Assembly: GCA_024220505.1 (NCBI GenBank)
Contig: JAKZZE010000002.1
Coordinates: 1,054,001-1,118,000, forward strand
Direction: 5' to 3'
Length of the DNA: 64,000 nucleotides
Source: Rhizopus arrhizus
Lineage: Eukaryota > Mucoromycota > Mucoromycetes > Mucorales > Rhizopodaceae
Shown: positions 22,809 to 33,810 of the stretch, one piece after another
How the letters are laid out: each line of letters starts with the position of its first letter
How positions within the stretch are numbered: position 1 is the first letter of the stretch
Position numbers and translations under genes: made by a program
Notes under the pieces: model-generated
Told to the model about the DNA's origin: nothing
The model's input: the letters and a program-made list of their open reading frames with translations, nothing else
The model's database searches: none

Positions 22809-23072
22809 ATGAACCGTTTTATTAGGGCCTTCAAGCCTCTGCTATATTGTATCATCCAAATCGATATTTTTCCATTTATAGGAAGCATATTGACAGATAA
22901 AAGACCCTTCAATGCTTCTTTGTATAAAAAGGATACTAATTTGTATTTTCAAAATTTAATTATAAAATTTTGTAACATTTATAATCTTGAATTTTCTGAT
23001 TTATATCAAATTGTTTCAATAATTCATGAGAAGCATGTAATAGACATGAAGCTGTTCAATGTTGAAGATTAA
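22809..23072 (+). CDS. Hypothetical small protein, doubtful
   Basis: ATG-initiated frame of 87 codons (MNRFIRAFKPLLYCIIQ ... MKLFNVED). Composition is not plain low complexity, and the last 50 residues look helical (NLIIKFCNIYNLEFSDLYQI). No family recognised. It may be a chance frame or a gene fragment. Confidence 0.2.
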   Translation: MNRFIRAFKPLLYCIIQIDIFPFIGSILTDKRPFNASLYKKDTNLYFQNLIIKFCNIYNLEFSDLYQIVSIIHEKHVIDMKLFNVED

Positions 23073-23960
23073 TCAATTGAAAATCAAAAGTACGTTATAT
23101 AGTTGATGACCCCCTTTGGCTTATTTCATGCACTACTGCCGTTATGGTTATCAGTAAAAGGCTGCGCAGCAGATGGATAAAGTGAAACAAAATTTTCACT
23201 ACAAGACATTGTTAAAAGCTTGTCTCCTTTTTAAAACGCTAACAACAGCTCTCCTCAAGTGATTCGTACATACAAGCAGTGATAACTTTTGGCATATATA
23301 AACTAAAAGTATTGTCTAGATCAACTTATTGCAACTCATGAATACAAATTGCTTTGGCGTTATACTAGTCAACTCTTTAGAGAAGCTTTGTACGTGGGTA
23401 TTGTACACACCTAAAATACAAAGGAATAAAGTAAGTTTATGTCACACAACCAAACAAGTTCTGTATCATAAGATTATGAGGCGTCAACTCTAACGAGTAA
23501 ACAATTTATATATTAAAGAGAGAAATGATTCATTATGGTATTTGTAATATTTCAGACTTAAAAATATATATAAAGAAAAAAAAGGTTTGATTATTAAAAT
23601 CAACTACTATTTTGCACGCCATATAGCCAGTAACGTATATCCAACCGCAACAGCTGGGAAGATAGGTAGAGGACAGCAGATAAATGGAGGAAACTCCAGA
23701 TGGAAAAGGGCTTTTTGTAGCTGGTTTGTCGTCAGAGACAAAAGACAAAAACATTCATCCTAGTCGATCAATAGCTTGGATGAGTAAATGAAAGGGGTTA
23801 CTTGATGAGCGCACATGGGATGGGTGTAGATTATGAAAGGCAAAGGAAAATCGATAATCACCTAAGGGTCAGATAAACACAGAAGTGGCAGCCGACTGTA
23901 GATGATGAAGCAGGTAATATTTGTTGTCAAGGATCTTTTTGGACACATAAAAAAAATGTA
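23073..23960. other. Intergenic / decayed region
   Basis: No intact coding sequence. The stretch 23880-23960 may hold the broken 5' part of the nuclease-like gene that follows: a possible intron ends at TTGAG just before ATGGCCAGAC. Confidence 0.35.
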
Positions 23961-24423
23961 ATGTTGAGATGGCCAGACAAAACTGCTCTTGAACAAAGTC
24001 AGGGTAGACTGGATGCCATTATTTCACAAATAATTGGTAACGAACTTGGAATCTCCTTCGGCTTTGGAGAATGCAAGACCTCTGATGATTGTACCAATGC
24101 TGCGTTGTGTAAGGATATAATAAAGCTTACACAACTTTCACAACCCAGCATAAACATCAATAATATTAAGTCTGTGCTATGTTTCCAGATATATGGTGCT
24201 TACACTATAGCCACATAATTTTTTCTTGGCAAGTACTAACTTTCATTTACTAGGCTTTGATACTGTGTTTTATGTTGCAAATCTTAGTAATGAAGGTATA
24301 TATACGTTTTCGCAGTTAGCGATGATGAAGTTTCCTCGTTCTGTTGAAGACTTGCCCAAGTTTGTCAACATGAGAACGATCAGCCAATTTCTGCAGGTTA
24401 GCCAATGCTTCTGGGATCATTGA
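23961..24423 (+). pseudogene. 5'-truncated member of a fungal PD-(D/E)XK-like family
   Basis: Two exons (23961-24195, 24254-24423; 405 nt) joined by a 58-nt intron with donor GTGCTT and a perfect TACTAAC branch point. The protein has RLDAIISQIIGNEL, GISFGFGECKTSDDCTNAAL and CKDIIKLTQLSQ, then FQIYGFDTVFYVANLSNEGI and YTFSQLAMMKFPRSVEDLPK. Asp of RLDAII and Glu/Lys of GECK give the D..ExK layout of a PD-(D/E)XK nuclease fold; this is inference from spacing only. The protein at 59593-61122 has the same layout and the same C-terminal block, so both belong to one family. Only the C-terminal half is present here; the sequence upstream of 23961 is full of stops. Such families are dispersed in Mucorales genomes with unknown role. 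Confidence 0.5.
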
Positions 24424-25100
24424 TAGACACAAGAGCAATATCCCAGTTTAAAACATAAAATGGTACAAGAGATAGACTACAGTGCTCTGAATCCCTTTAT
24501 CCATAGCAAATACAGTGATGCCCGCCATTGCCCCATAAAGTTTGCTAATTTGTAAATTTATATCTTTTAAAATAAACATCACTTCCAAAAAATGATAAAC
24601 AAGTTTACTTGTGAGAGTATTTCGTCAAGAATAAAATATGATAAATAAAATCTCCTTTTTTCAAATTAATATCAAATCATGTAGCATACAATTTTAAGCA
24701 TTGACAAAGAGTCTTTCTTCATGAAATTAAAGTTTTTAACAGGGAAGCATTAGTAAAAGTAAAGGATCAAGTAAAGAAAATAAAAAATGCTTCTAAAAAC
24801 GTTGGTAAAGTAAAAAAGGGATTTACGGGATATGATTTTTCTTTGAATCAACGATTGCATTCTGTTACCATGTGTTGATATCCCTTTTAGTGTGAAATAG
24901 TCTCTAATCTAGAGCCAAGCTTCTTACGATGATAAAAAATAAATAGCTATTCATTATATTATTACTTTTTTTTTTTCTTTTTTTTTACTAATTTAATTTA
25001 TTTAAGTTAGCTATAATTTATTCATGATACGCGGCTTAGAAAGATATAAAGGGAAAGAGATTTGAAAGATTTCTTTTTATATATTATTGAGAATAAAGCG
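24424..25100. other. Intergenic region
   Basis: AT-rich, no coding sequence recognised. Confidence 0.45.
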
Positions 25101-25101
25101 T

Positions 25102-25178
25102 GGCTTGAAAGCCTATTACCACCTCTTCGGAATCCGAAGCGGGGGCAGCGAGGATTGTCATAGGAACGGTTAACAATC
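25102..25178. ncRNA. Candidate structured RNA: three consecutive hairpins in a GC-rich island
   Basis: Within 77 bases are three self-complementary units: GGCTTGAAAGCC (25102-25113), CTTCGGAATCCGAAG (25125-25139) and GATTGT...ACAATC (25153-25178, 14-base loop). The stretch includes GCGGGGGCAGCGAGG, unusual in this very AT-rich region. A T-rich tract follows at about 25195. The strand is not known because perfect hairpins look the same from both sides. It does not fit a tRNA, 5S or U6 by eye. Confidence 0.3.
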
Positions 25179-25179
25179 G

Positions 25180-26526
25180 AATACTTTGTAAATAAGTTTT
25201 ATTAGACATAATATTCATATTGTTTTATTTCAGATCTAATTCTTTATCAACACATCTTTATCAGTCTTGACAAACCACAATAGTAACTGGTTTACAAGCT
25301 TCAGCAATACGAGGCATGAGCTTAGAATCTCTATCCCTCTTGATTTTGCTTTTAGCTTTAGACCAATATTCCTCCATTATTACAGTTCTATAATTGATGT
25401 AGTCCGTTTCAAATAAAAAATTGAGACTAAGAAAAAAAAAGCCATTATGTCTACAAAGTTTTCGCTTTTCATTTTCATTTTCCTGTCATCCACAAAAAAA
25501 AATTCATTTCGTATTTAATCTCAGATCGTCTCGAAATTTTTTCTAATCATCTCTTTTAGGTTAAGACACTGTAATGAAACAACAAAAAATCTCCGCATGA
25601 ATCGTTAAGTGGGGGGAGGGGAGGAGAAAAAGAGGGGAAAGTGATGAAACTGCATATGTATGTGAAAAGGGGAAAACAAAGGCATATAGAAATAGACAGT
25701 GTAAAAAAATAGATTTTAAAATAATCCAGTATTGTTGTCATAGAAACCTTACTTTTACATGAAAGCTTATATAATTTTCAAGGGTATACACGACTCTGAT
25801 AAGATTCAACCAATTGTTATTCTTCCTATTGTAGCTCGTTGTGATAGTAGCACTAAACCTTAATATTTAAAGCTAATTTTTCGTATTTTTAGAAAAGTAA
25901 ATGTATATCAACAGGGTAATAAGCCTTTTGAGACTGATATTGCTTTTATTTTTATTATATTCTTCTTAAAAAATCAAACAGATTTGTATTTATTTTGACA
26001 AAGAAGCTGTGTAACTTTTCAGTAACCATTTTAGTATCTATGTTTTACGATAATCAAATCAATTATAACTGGTTGGTTGCAGTGTAGTTTTCAGTTCAAT
26101 TTCAGTCCCAATCAAATAAAAACAAGAGTTGTCAAATCGTCAGGATTCACTTGGTACTTTCTTTTTCCGCCCCCAAAAAATTCAACTACCACTTGCAAAT
26201 AAGATTGTGTGAGTCATTCGGAAGCAATGTTATCGATTGGAAATAGTTGCACATAAAAGGAAGAAAGCGAAGGAAGTGTTATAAAAGAAAGTTCTTTAGT
26301 TTACATGTTTTCTCACATGAACAAAAAGAAGTTGTATTTTTTGTGTATTGTTTATATACATGCAACATTATCATATAAAAAACTAATAATAATAAAGTGC
26401 TCTGTGCCTCGATTTAATTTGTTTGGGCTTTTTTTATGACCCTTGTTTTCATATTCAGGTGTGTATCACCGGTGTTTGAATGAGCGTATTACTCACACTT
26501 GCACAAATACAATCCCGAACCAGAGG

Positions 26527-26560
<34 letters not shown>

Positions 26561-26738
26561 ATTTAAGAGTTTGAGCCTTGCTTTCATATTCTTTTCTATT
26601 TCTTCTTAATTCATTGATCAATTCACTTATTTGGGTCCTTTTTTTTTTTTGAAAAAAAAAAACTTTTCAATTACGCACTGACCCTCTCTCTTCTGTTATA
26701 AAACAACCTCCACACATCTAACTTTTCTTTGAAGCTTC
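25180..26738. other. Long 5' flank of the GATA factor gene
   Basis: About 1.5 kb with no coding sequence recognised. Holds a poly(A) tract of 33 at 26527-26559 and long runs at 26640-26662, typical of nucleosome-excluding promoter DNA. Confidence 0.45.
26697..26704 (+). promoter_or_regulatory. TATA box of the GATA factor gene
   Basis: TATAAAAC lies 42 bases before the ATG, which would give a short leader (ACTTTTCTTTGAAGCTTC). Confidence 0.4.
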
Positions 26739-27797
26739 ATGGCTGAATCAGACGACTACTTGCTCATGTCCTCCTCGGATATGTTTGGAAAAGACCATTT
26801 GCTTTCAAACTTTTTGCAAGATCAATCTCCTCTCTCGCCTGTTGCTGAAACAAGTTTCCCTTCACCTGCTTCATCTGTGGAGTCTATGGATAGCCCTGAT
26901 CATAACTCCTTGTCTATTGATCCTTCTGTATTGCAAAACTTGCCTCTTTCTGTTTTACAATCATTAGCTGCCATGTATCAACAACCAGATTCTGTTATGC
27001 AATCAGAAAATTTTGATCAATTTGTCAAGTTTGAAGAAGAAAAATCAAGTAATGAAGCTTGTATTCTCGCTCTTCCTGGTGCTGCTGTTCCTAGTACTAG
27101 TAATAGTCCCACTACAAAGGCCAAAGGAAAATCGTACCGTCCTCCTCGTCAATTAGAATGTTTCAATTGTCATGTTACCAAGACTCCTCTTTGGCGTAGA
27201 ACTCCCGACAGAGCCCATTCACTTTGTAATGCCTGTGGCCTTTATTACAAGCAATACGGTACACATCGTCCTCTTCACGTTCGCCAAAAGCAGCAAACCC
27301 CTACAACAAACAAAGAATCGCAATTAAGCCCAATGAACTCAAACACTGATGTCAATTATGCTGTGGAAGCCGCTGCTCACTTATTGCGTCCTCTTCTTAA
27401 TCAAAACGTTCAATCGAAATGCAGCAAGTGTGATCAAGTCAAGGCTTCTTTGCAAAAGTTGAATGATGACGAGTTGATTTGTGAATCATGTCACTATCAC
27501 AATCTGAACGCTGGCGAGAAGAAGCGTCGTCGTTCGAGTTTTGAAGAAGAAGAATTAGAAAGACCCAGCAAGATGCCTGTATCACCGGCTTTATTTCCTG
27601 CTACAGCACCACAATCGCCATCACAGAACGTTATGCAATCAAAAGAATGGGCTGAAATTGACGATACTCGGTTCAAAACGTTGCTTAGTCGTATGAATAC
27701 ACAACAAATGCATGGTTTCTTGGGTATGCTTGAACGTCGATGTGCTATCTTGCGTTCGATTCTTATTCCTCAGCAACAACAACAACAACAAGAATAA
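26739..27797 (+). CDS. GATA-type zinc finger transcription factor
   Basis: Single exon, 352 aa, nuclear DNA-binding regulator of GATA sites (in fungi: nitrogen, iron, light or mating control). The finger at residues about 141-180 reads [16 protein letters not shown] ... [14 protein letters not shown], a C-x2-C-x18-C-x2-C finger, the 18-residue-loop fungal type IVb, followed by the [11 protein letters not shown] basic tail. Residues about 229-253 hold a second four-Cys pattern (CSKCDQ ... [10 protein letters not shown]) without TPLWRR, then the basic patch KKRRR. The N-terminus is Ser/Pro/acidic and likely activating. It ends with a [20 protein letters not shown] helix and a short poly-Gln tract. 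The target cannot be deduced. Confidence 0.88.
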   Translation: MAESDDYLLMSSSDMFGKDHLLSNFLQDQSPLSPVAETSFPSPASSVESMDSPDHNSLSIDPSVLQNLPLSVLQSLAAMYQQPDSVMQSENFDQFVKFEEEKSSNEACILALPGAAVPSTSNSPTTKAKGKSYRPPRQLECFNCHVTKTPLWRRTPDRAHSLCNACGLYYKQYGTHRPLHVRQKQQTPTTNKESQLSPMNSNTDVNYAVEAAAHLLRPLLNQNVQSKCSKCDQVKASLQKLNDDELICESCHYHNLNAGEKKRRRSSFEEEELERPSKMPVSPALFPATAPQSPSQNVMQSKEWAEIDDTRFKTLLSRMNTQQMHGFLGMLERRCAILRSILIPQQQQQQQE

Positions 27798-28600
27798 CTT
27801 TTGTAAATTTCCTGCTTTTTTTATTTTAGCTTTCCTTAAGGAAGCTTTTGTATATGTTCAACACATCCATGGAATAGTTTAAATAACTTCTTTCATGATA
27901 TTATTTTATTTATATATTTTCAGTCACCAAAAAAAAAAAAAAAAAAAAAACTTTTTATATTTATATTCTTTTAATCTTATACCGTTCAACACTTATTCTA
28001 CTTTTTTTTAAAAATAAAAATAAAATAAAATTCTACATTTCTTTTTAATTGTGCTTAATACAATTCAATCAAGCTATATTAGTAATATGTTTGTAAGAGG
28101 TGACTTTGTAAAATGGCAACTGTGATGAATTAAGTATTGCAAATTCAATTTAAATTTTAAAACTTCCGATCGCAATTGTTCAATTTTGTAAATCTGCAAA
28201 TCTCTCTATCTCTAGTTCATAATACACAGAAACCTATTCTTGAACAGTAATAGTTTTTTCGCTTGATTAAAAAAGAAAGAGCGTGTATCAAAAATAAAAA
28301 GTTTAAATTTTAAATATAAAAACCTTTTCTGTAAACCTTTTATTTCCTATAAACATATTGTACCCTATATGTCAATTGAGGGAATCAATAGGTGAGACAG
28401 ATAACTTTTGAGCGCGTAAACTTTTGTTTTTTTTTTACCCCAGCATTTTTGACTTTGTTACACTTATTTCGCGTGTGCATAGGAGAGTACATGCCCCCTC
28501 TCACTTTTTAAATCGTCCCTGGTTTACTACCAAAAAAAGGCTTCGCATGATCTTTTGTGTGGCAATGGTTCACAATCAAATTGTAGTACAATCTGCTGAC

Positions 28601-28638
<38 letters not shown>

Positions 28639-29834
28639 AAACCTGTTTGCTGCCCCTTCTCCCTTGCATAAGAAAAAAAAACGATTTATTTCAGCTTTCA
28701 GGAATATTTTACTGTATGAGTCATATATCAATTGGTTTGGAAAGGTATTTCAAAGGCATGTTCACGCTATATTCAAGCTGATGATGATGACTAGCTTTTG
28801 TTAAATAAAAGCCAAGAAATCTTCTTCTCTTTCTCCTCAATAAGATTAGGTTAACAAAAAGCTACAGATTTGTTAGTCTGTTTTTAAACAAAAACTTGTT
28901 TACTATTAATTCAAGTCTATTTCAAGCTTTGCAATGCTGTTGGTTATTTCAACCAGTCAAGACATAAAGAGAATCACGATTATTAATAGATCTATAAAGA
29001 AACTAAAGTTGCTACAAATAAAACGAATGCTTGCTTCTTTTCTTAGCCTGGATCATAATTATTGGCCTTGTATCTTCAGGATTTCATATAGAAAGTTGCT
29101 CCTTGTATCCTTGATGCTCATCTATTTCTATTTGTTCTTGTAGCTATATATTTTGTATATTGAAACCAAATTGATTCAGAATCATTACAAGCTACTCGTG
29201 TTACCTAGAAGGCAGCGGAACAAAAGAAAATGAACAACTAACGAACAAATAACGTGCTTGATGAGGGTAACTCTCTTATGATAACACAAGCTAGCTTACT
29301 TCTTTTGGGAAAGCTAATTAATGTATTTTCATATTTGTGCATTTTGAAAGCTTCTTACTTCCTCTTCTCTTTATAATGTTTTTATAGTTTTATGTGAAGC
29401 TTAGAAATCAGATTTGTCATACATAGACAAAAACTTTTTTTTAATCTTTAATATCAGCTGTATTGCATTTTTCATGTTTGAAAAAGGGAAACGTGTGTAC
29501 CTATTACACATACAACTTTTGTAATAAGATACAATGTGTCCTAAAAAAGAGAATCAGATATCGATAAATTACTGTTGTTTTTTTAACTACTGGAAGCACA
29601 AGTTATCCATCTGATCAAAGGCCTATCACATCCAAGCAGGCGATCCGATATAGTTTTTGTAAATTTTTCTTTAAAAGCTTTGGCTATATAACACTGAATA
29701 TCCATTTGGATAGATTTGATGCATATTTTAATAAATGTGTCTCTTTCTCTTTTGATAAAGTCTTTCATTGAAAAGATAGATCATGTGTATGGTTTTCCAA
29801 AATGATGTGGTTTTTTCTCAAATATAAAGCTCCA
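27798..29834. other. Intergenic region with long T-run
   Basis: About 2 kb without recognised genes; includes a poly(T) run of 36 at 28602-28637 and an A-run near 27930-27950. Open frames at 28424 and 28934 are low-complexity or featureless. Confidence 0.45.
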
Positions 29835-30325
29835 CATCGTCCAATGTTCTAGTTGTTTGCAGTGATACATTAACCATATCTATTAAACCTCTTTTCATGT
29901 GTTTCCGTTTGAAAAAAAGCATAAATAACTTGGTCTAGTTGCGAAATTGTAATACAATACGATATACGGTAATTGATACTCAATTAATAATAATAATAAA
30001 AAAAAAAGAATAGCTACAGAATAACCCAACCATCCTTGTCTAACCCTAATTAATCGTTTTATACTTTGTCTTTGATTTCCAAGGTAGTTAGATAAGAATA
30101 CGATTAAACAAATAAATCCAAGTGTAGTAAATATAAACGTTACTATTTTTGCATCGGTTCAAAAGGTCCTTGCGTCCAAGGTAGTAAATAAGAAGGTGTA
30201 AAATACTCTATGAGAAAATCAATTGGCGGCATGAATCCTATGTTATTAAGAGTAGATAAGGCAATACAATAAAGTATTGTTGGATTTGATCGTACTCTTA
30301 CTACTCCGTTTTCAACTTTCATCAA
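29835..30325 (-). pseudogene. Decayed multi-pass membrane protein gene, family unknown
   Basis: From 30325 one frame reads MMKVENGVVRVRSNPTILYC, then FMPPIDFLIEYFTPSYLLPW and TQGPFEP, then stops. The adjacent frame continues at once with DAKIVTFIFTTLGFICLIVF, LSNYLGNQRQSIKRLIRVRQ and GWLGYSVAILFFLLLLLIEY; a third continues with KRGLIDMVNVSLQTTRTLDD. Each block is protein-like with membrane helices, so the series suggests a membrane protein with at least two frame lesions (one looks like a single lost G around 30152). Unspliced introns could explain part of it. I cannot name the family. Confidence 0.4.
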
Positions 30326-30919
30326 TTACAGCAGGAAAATTCAACTATGTCTGCGATTGTGGGAAACTAGCTGTTTGACGTTGCAAGCAAATGTAAGTGT
30401 ACCATCAATACCGTGAGTACCGACTAAATGGAATGTATCACTCGCCTTGTTTTAATGCACTCTTAATGTTGGAATCATTCAAGGTGTGGACTACCAAGGG
30501 TTTCATCAAATTTCTTTGGTCAAAGGATTTCTCTTTAAATAAATCTTAACTCAGGTGCAATTCATGTCGCAACACATAATGTTACTGTCGTGTCCCGACT
30601 TATTGTAAATCATTTTATGCACAGGATATGCAAGTTGAGTTGAGCTCTTTACTACAATAAAATAATTCCTAAACAGAATACGTACTATTTGCGGTGTAAG
30701 TACCACACCTTTTAGTTAACAATTATAAAGCACACATTTCTTCATTTATTCAGTCTACCCTAACATTCAACCGTAATTATACTTTTGCACTCCTAATACA
30801 TTAACTATGCATTACAGTTCAATATAAATATTCTTTTTACGTAGTAATATCCCTTTTTGAGCGTATTAATTTTTTTTTTTCTGTTTTGTTTGTTTTGTGT
30901 TTTGTTTATCTCTCTTGTC
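30326..30919. other. Intergenic region
   Basis: No gene recognised between the decayed membrane protein and the Ty3/gypsy remnant. Confidence 0.4.
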
Positions 30920-31770
30920 AGCTTGAATTACACCCTGATGGTGCTTATTCCTCCTGTATTGGTGCTATCTTGAGTGAGTATGACCCTTGCAGTCATCATT
31001 TTTAAACTACTACTTATACTTCTCGTTCCTTGGCTCCTGCCGAACATAGATACGATGCATTAGAAGTAAAGGCGTTAGCTGTTACTTAATATAGCCGAAA
31101 ATCTTCTCATTACCTTAATGCCACCAATTTTACGGTTGTTGCCAACCATCGTTTTCTACATTTTTTATAAAGTATTGATCATACGTGTACTTTGCAAGTA
31201 ATGCAACAGTTTAGCTGTCTCTTTTATTTACTTATTTTTCGTATATGGATCAAGCAAAGTGTCATTTCTTGCGTGATTTGTCAAAGAATGCGTAGTTTAA
31301 ACACTAACTTAGGACACATAAACTTTAAACATTCTGATGTACTACGCATTAATTTGACTTTATTGCTGTTGATGATTCTTGTCCTTTACCTGCTCCTTGT
31401 TCTGGCACAAAATGTATTGTAGACGCCTAAAGATTATTCTCAAGATATGCAAATCTTTCACATTTTAATAAAAATAATAACTTTTGGTTGCCCTCTACTT
31501 CTTAAAGATCTTTATTAGCATGATATCATAAGCTATATCCTTAATAATAACGATAAAGCATATTTCCAAACTCTCATCAAGACTTTAACTGAACATTTGA
31601 ACATCAAATGAAAATTTGCCGCTGTGTATCATCCTCAAGTAAATGGTTTGATTTAAAAATTTATGGCAGCTCTACGTAAAAACATACAAATACTATTGAT
31701 ATTTATTACGAAATAAAAGTTAATTTTCCCCATCTTCAAAAGCCTTTTCTTTATCAGAAGTCTCTCGCAA
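30920..31770 (+). mobile_element. Ty3/gypsy-like pol fossil (RNase H, zinc knuckle, integrase)
   Basis: Plus-strand pieces in pol order: an RNase H-like start (HPDGAYSSCIGAILSEYDP) and SLAPAEHRYDALEVKALAV; an H2C2-like piece VISCVICQRMRSLNTNLGHI; and the integrase core end HLNIK..FAAVYHPQVNGLI with the following KFMAALRKN. This is the layout of Ty3/gypsy pol. Stops and frameshifts interrupt every part, so it is inactive. No LTRs were found on either side. Confidence 0.6.
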
Positions 31771-32439
31771 CTTAGGCTACCGAAAACTTCAACTTCCTTG
31801 CTCATTTCATATGTCTAAATTTCTTAAATGAGCAGAAAACATAATCGTTCATTAAATTGCTTTATTGTAGATTTAATAGAAAAGATATATTTCCTCTTTT
31901 GTCTCCTTCTTTTTCTCCTTTTTCCTTCTTTTTTCTTTGTCAAAAGGATAGGATTCTTCGGTCGTGAAACAATGTTGTATGAACTGCCTTTGTTTGAACA
32001 GCCATTTTTATCTGAATGACTTGTTATTCGCAGTGAAGAACTGGTTTGGCTTGTACAATAGGGATTGGGACGAATAGACTATGTACGGGCATACTGGCGA
32101 TCTCTTTTCACTTTTTTTGGAGCCGCATAAGCTTTCGTCATCCTGTGTTTGACTCTGTTAATCATATGTTATTGATAGAAGAACTAAGAGAAATCCTTTG
32201 TCTCATTTAAATAAAATTGTTTTTAGTTTATACTATAAACTAGGGATGAAATGACCTCAACATCTAGAGTTCACCTTTTAATGTTGAAACTATAACACAA
32301 GGAATATATTTACATTGTAACTGAATTTAGCAGTTTAAAAGATTCTTATCGTTGAAGGTTGGCATTTCAATGGTTACTTGAAATATACCTTGAGTTTTAT
32401 ACAATAACCAAGTTTAATTAAATTTGTAACGTCTCTCAT
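31771..32439. other. Degraded region downstream of the gypsy fossil
   Basis: Probably further decayed element sequence; nothing can be named. Confidence 0.3.
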
Positions 32440-33036
32440 TTTAGCACACTGCCACTTGATGTCATCGGATAATTCGTGATCCAATTACTGACTGGAAGAG
32501 CAAGCCTATTTTGGCTAGTATTAATAAGTTACTATGGAAAAATGCCAGCAAGCTTCACACGCACCAAAAGATGTTACCTCTTTTTTTTAAAAAAATAACT
32601 TTGTATTATACTTGAAAACCTTAGTCCATATTGGATTACCGAGTTTCTTCAAAAATAACGTTCTGTTGGCATAAGTTGTCCAACATGCAGCCCCTCTTAA
32701 GTTCGATAAATTCATATGTGTTAAGGGAAGTTATGGCTATGAAGCTCTTTTAGAAGTTATGTAATGTATCTGTTATCTGATGTTTTGCTTGAGAAGGTTT
32801 GTACACACAAAACCTTTATTGTGTTGTTTGGTTTTATTAGTTGCTTTTATTGCTTCCCAAACTTCCTCTTGCTTTGGTCTAAGCCTCCGGACCTTTCTGT
32901 GTATAAAGACTTAAAAAAAGGTACTCAATCTGCATTAGGAGATAAAGTTGTGAAGCTCTTTAATGCTTTTGCTAATGACCAATTTGCTGATTGGTGCAGT
33001 TATCCTAATATGTGGCTTCTTGTTGATCTAATATAA
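32440..33036 (+). pseudogene. Unidentified decayed coding segment
   Basis: Protein-like stretches occur in several plus frames: IIRDPITDWKSKPILASINK (about 32470), VVQHAAPLKFDKFICVKGSY (about 32680), and finally the open frame DLKKGTQSALGDKVVKLFNA ... DQFADWCSYPNMW to 33036. They are separated by stops. They may all derive from one gene or element ORF that I do not recognise. Confidence 0.25.
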
Positions 33037-33752
33037 AGCATTCAAGTATTTTTATATTTAAAAAAACACATAGTATGTCAAGTTCATTATTTATGCTTGT
33101 AGTGATAGTATCAAATTCCCCTGATGTGTTGCTTATAGGCTTGTGTACTAATTTCTCTTTTTCCTATTTGTTGTTCTGAGATGATATATATTATCTTTTT
33201 GTATTCAGGATCTACCTATCTAAACATAAGAAACTGTTTAAATATTTCCTGGTATGTTATTCAAACAAACGCTTTTTATGCTAAAACAAATATTGTTTAA
33301 ATATCCTTTGAAGTATGATTACATAAAACTTAACATTATGAATAAACCTCTAATCTCTGATACTCATCTCAAGCTTATACTTGCAGAACGTCTAAATTGT
33401 CACTAAAATAACAAAAGTTCTTATAACCTTTTTTAGAAAATTTCTAAGGGTTTATACTCACATTCGTTAGTGCATACGATACACTCTTGAGGAGCTTTTT
33501 AGGAGTATATTAAAAATAAAAAATGATTTTACTTCATCCCAAATAAAGTATTATGTATTCTACACCGTAAACAACATGAATGAAGTGATACATACTAATA
33601 TGGGATAAGATCAACTTTACGAATAAAATATACTTTTTGTTTGAGTATATTAGGTCTTACTTCTGCGATCTCTGTCTCAGGGCTCAATTTTTCCTATTGA
33701 CATAACCTGAGCTTACCTTTTGTATTTTTTATAATTCTCCCTTCTATTATGA

Positions 33753-33810
<58 letters not shown>

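Noticed and set aside
28424..28639. Open frame ending in a poly-Phe run
   Set aside because: The second half is translation of the T36 homopolymer; no conserved motif.
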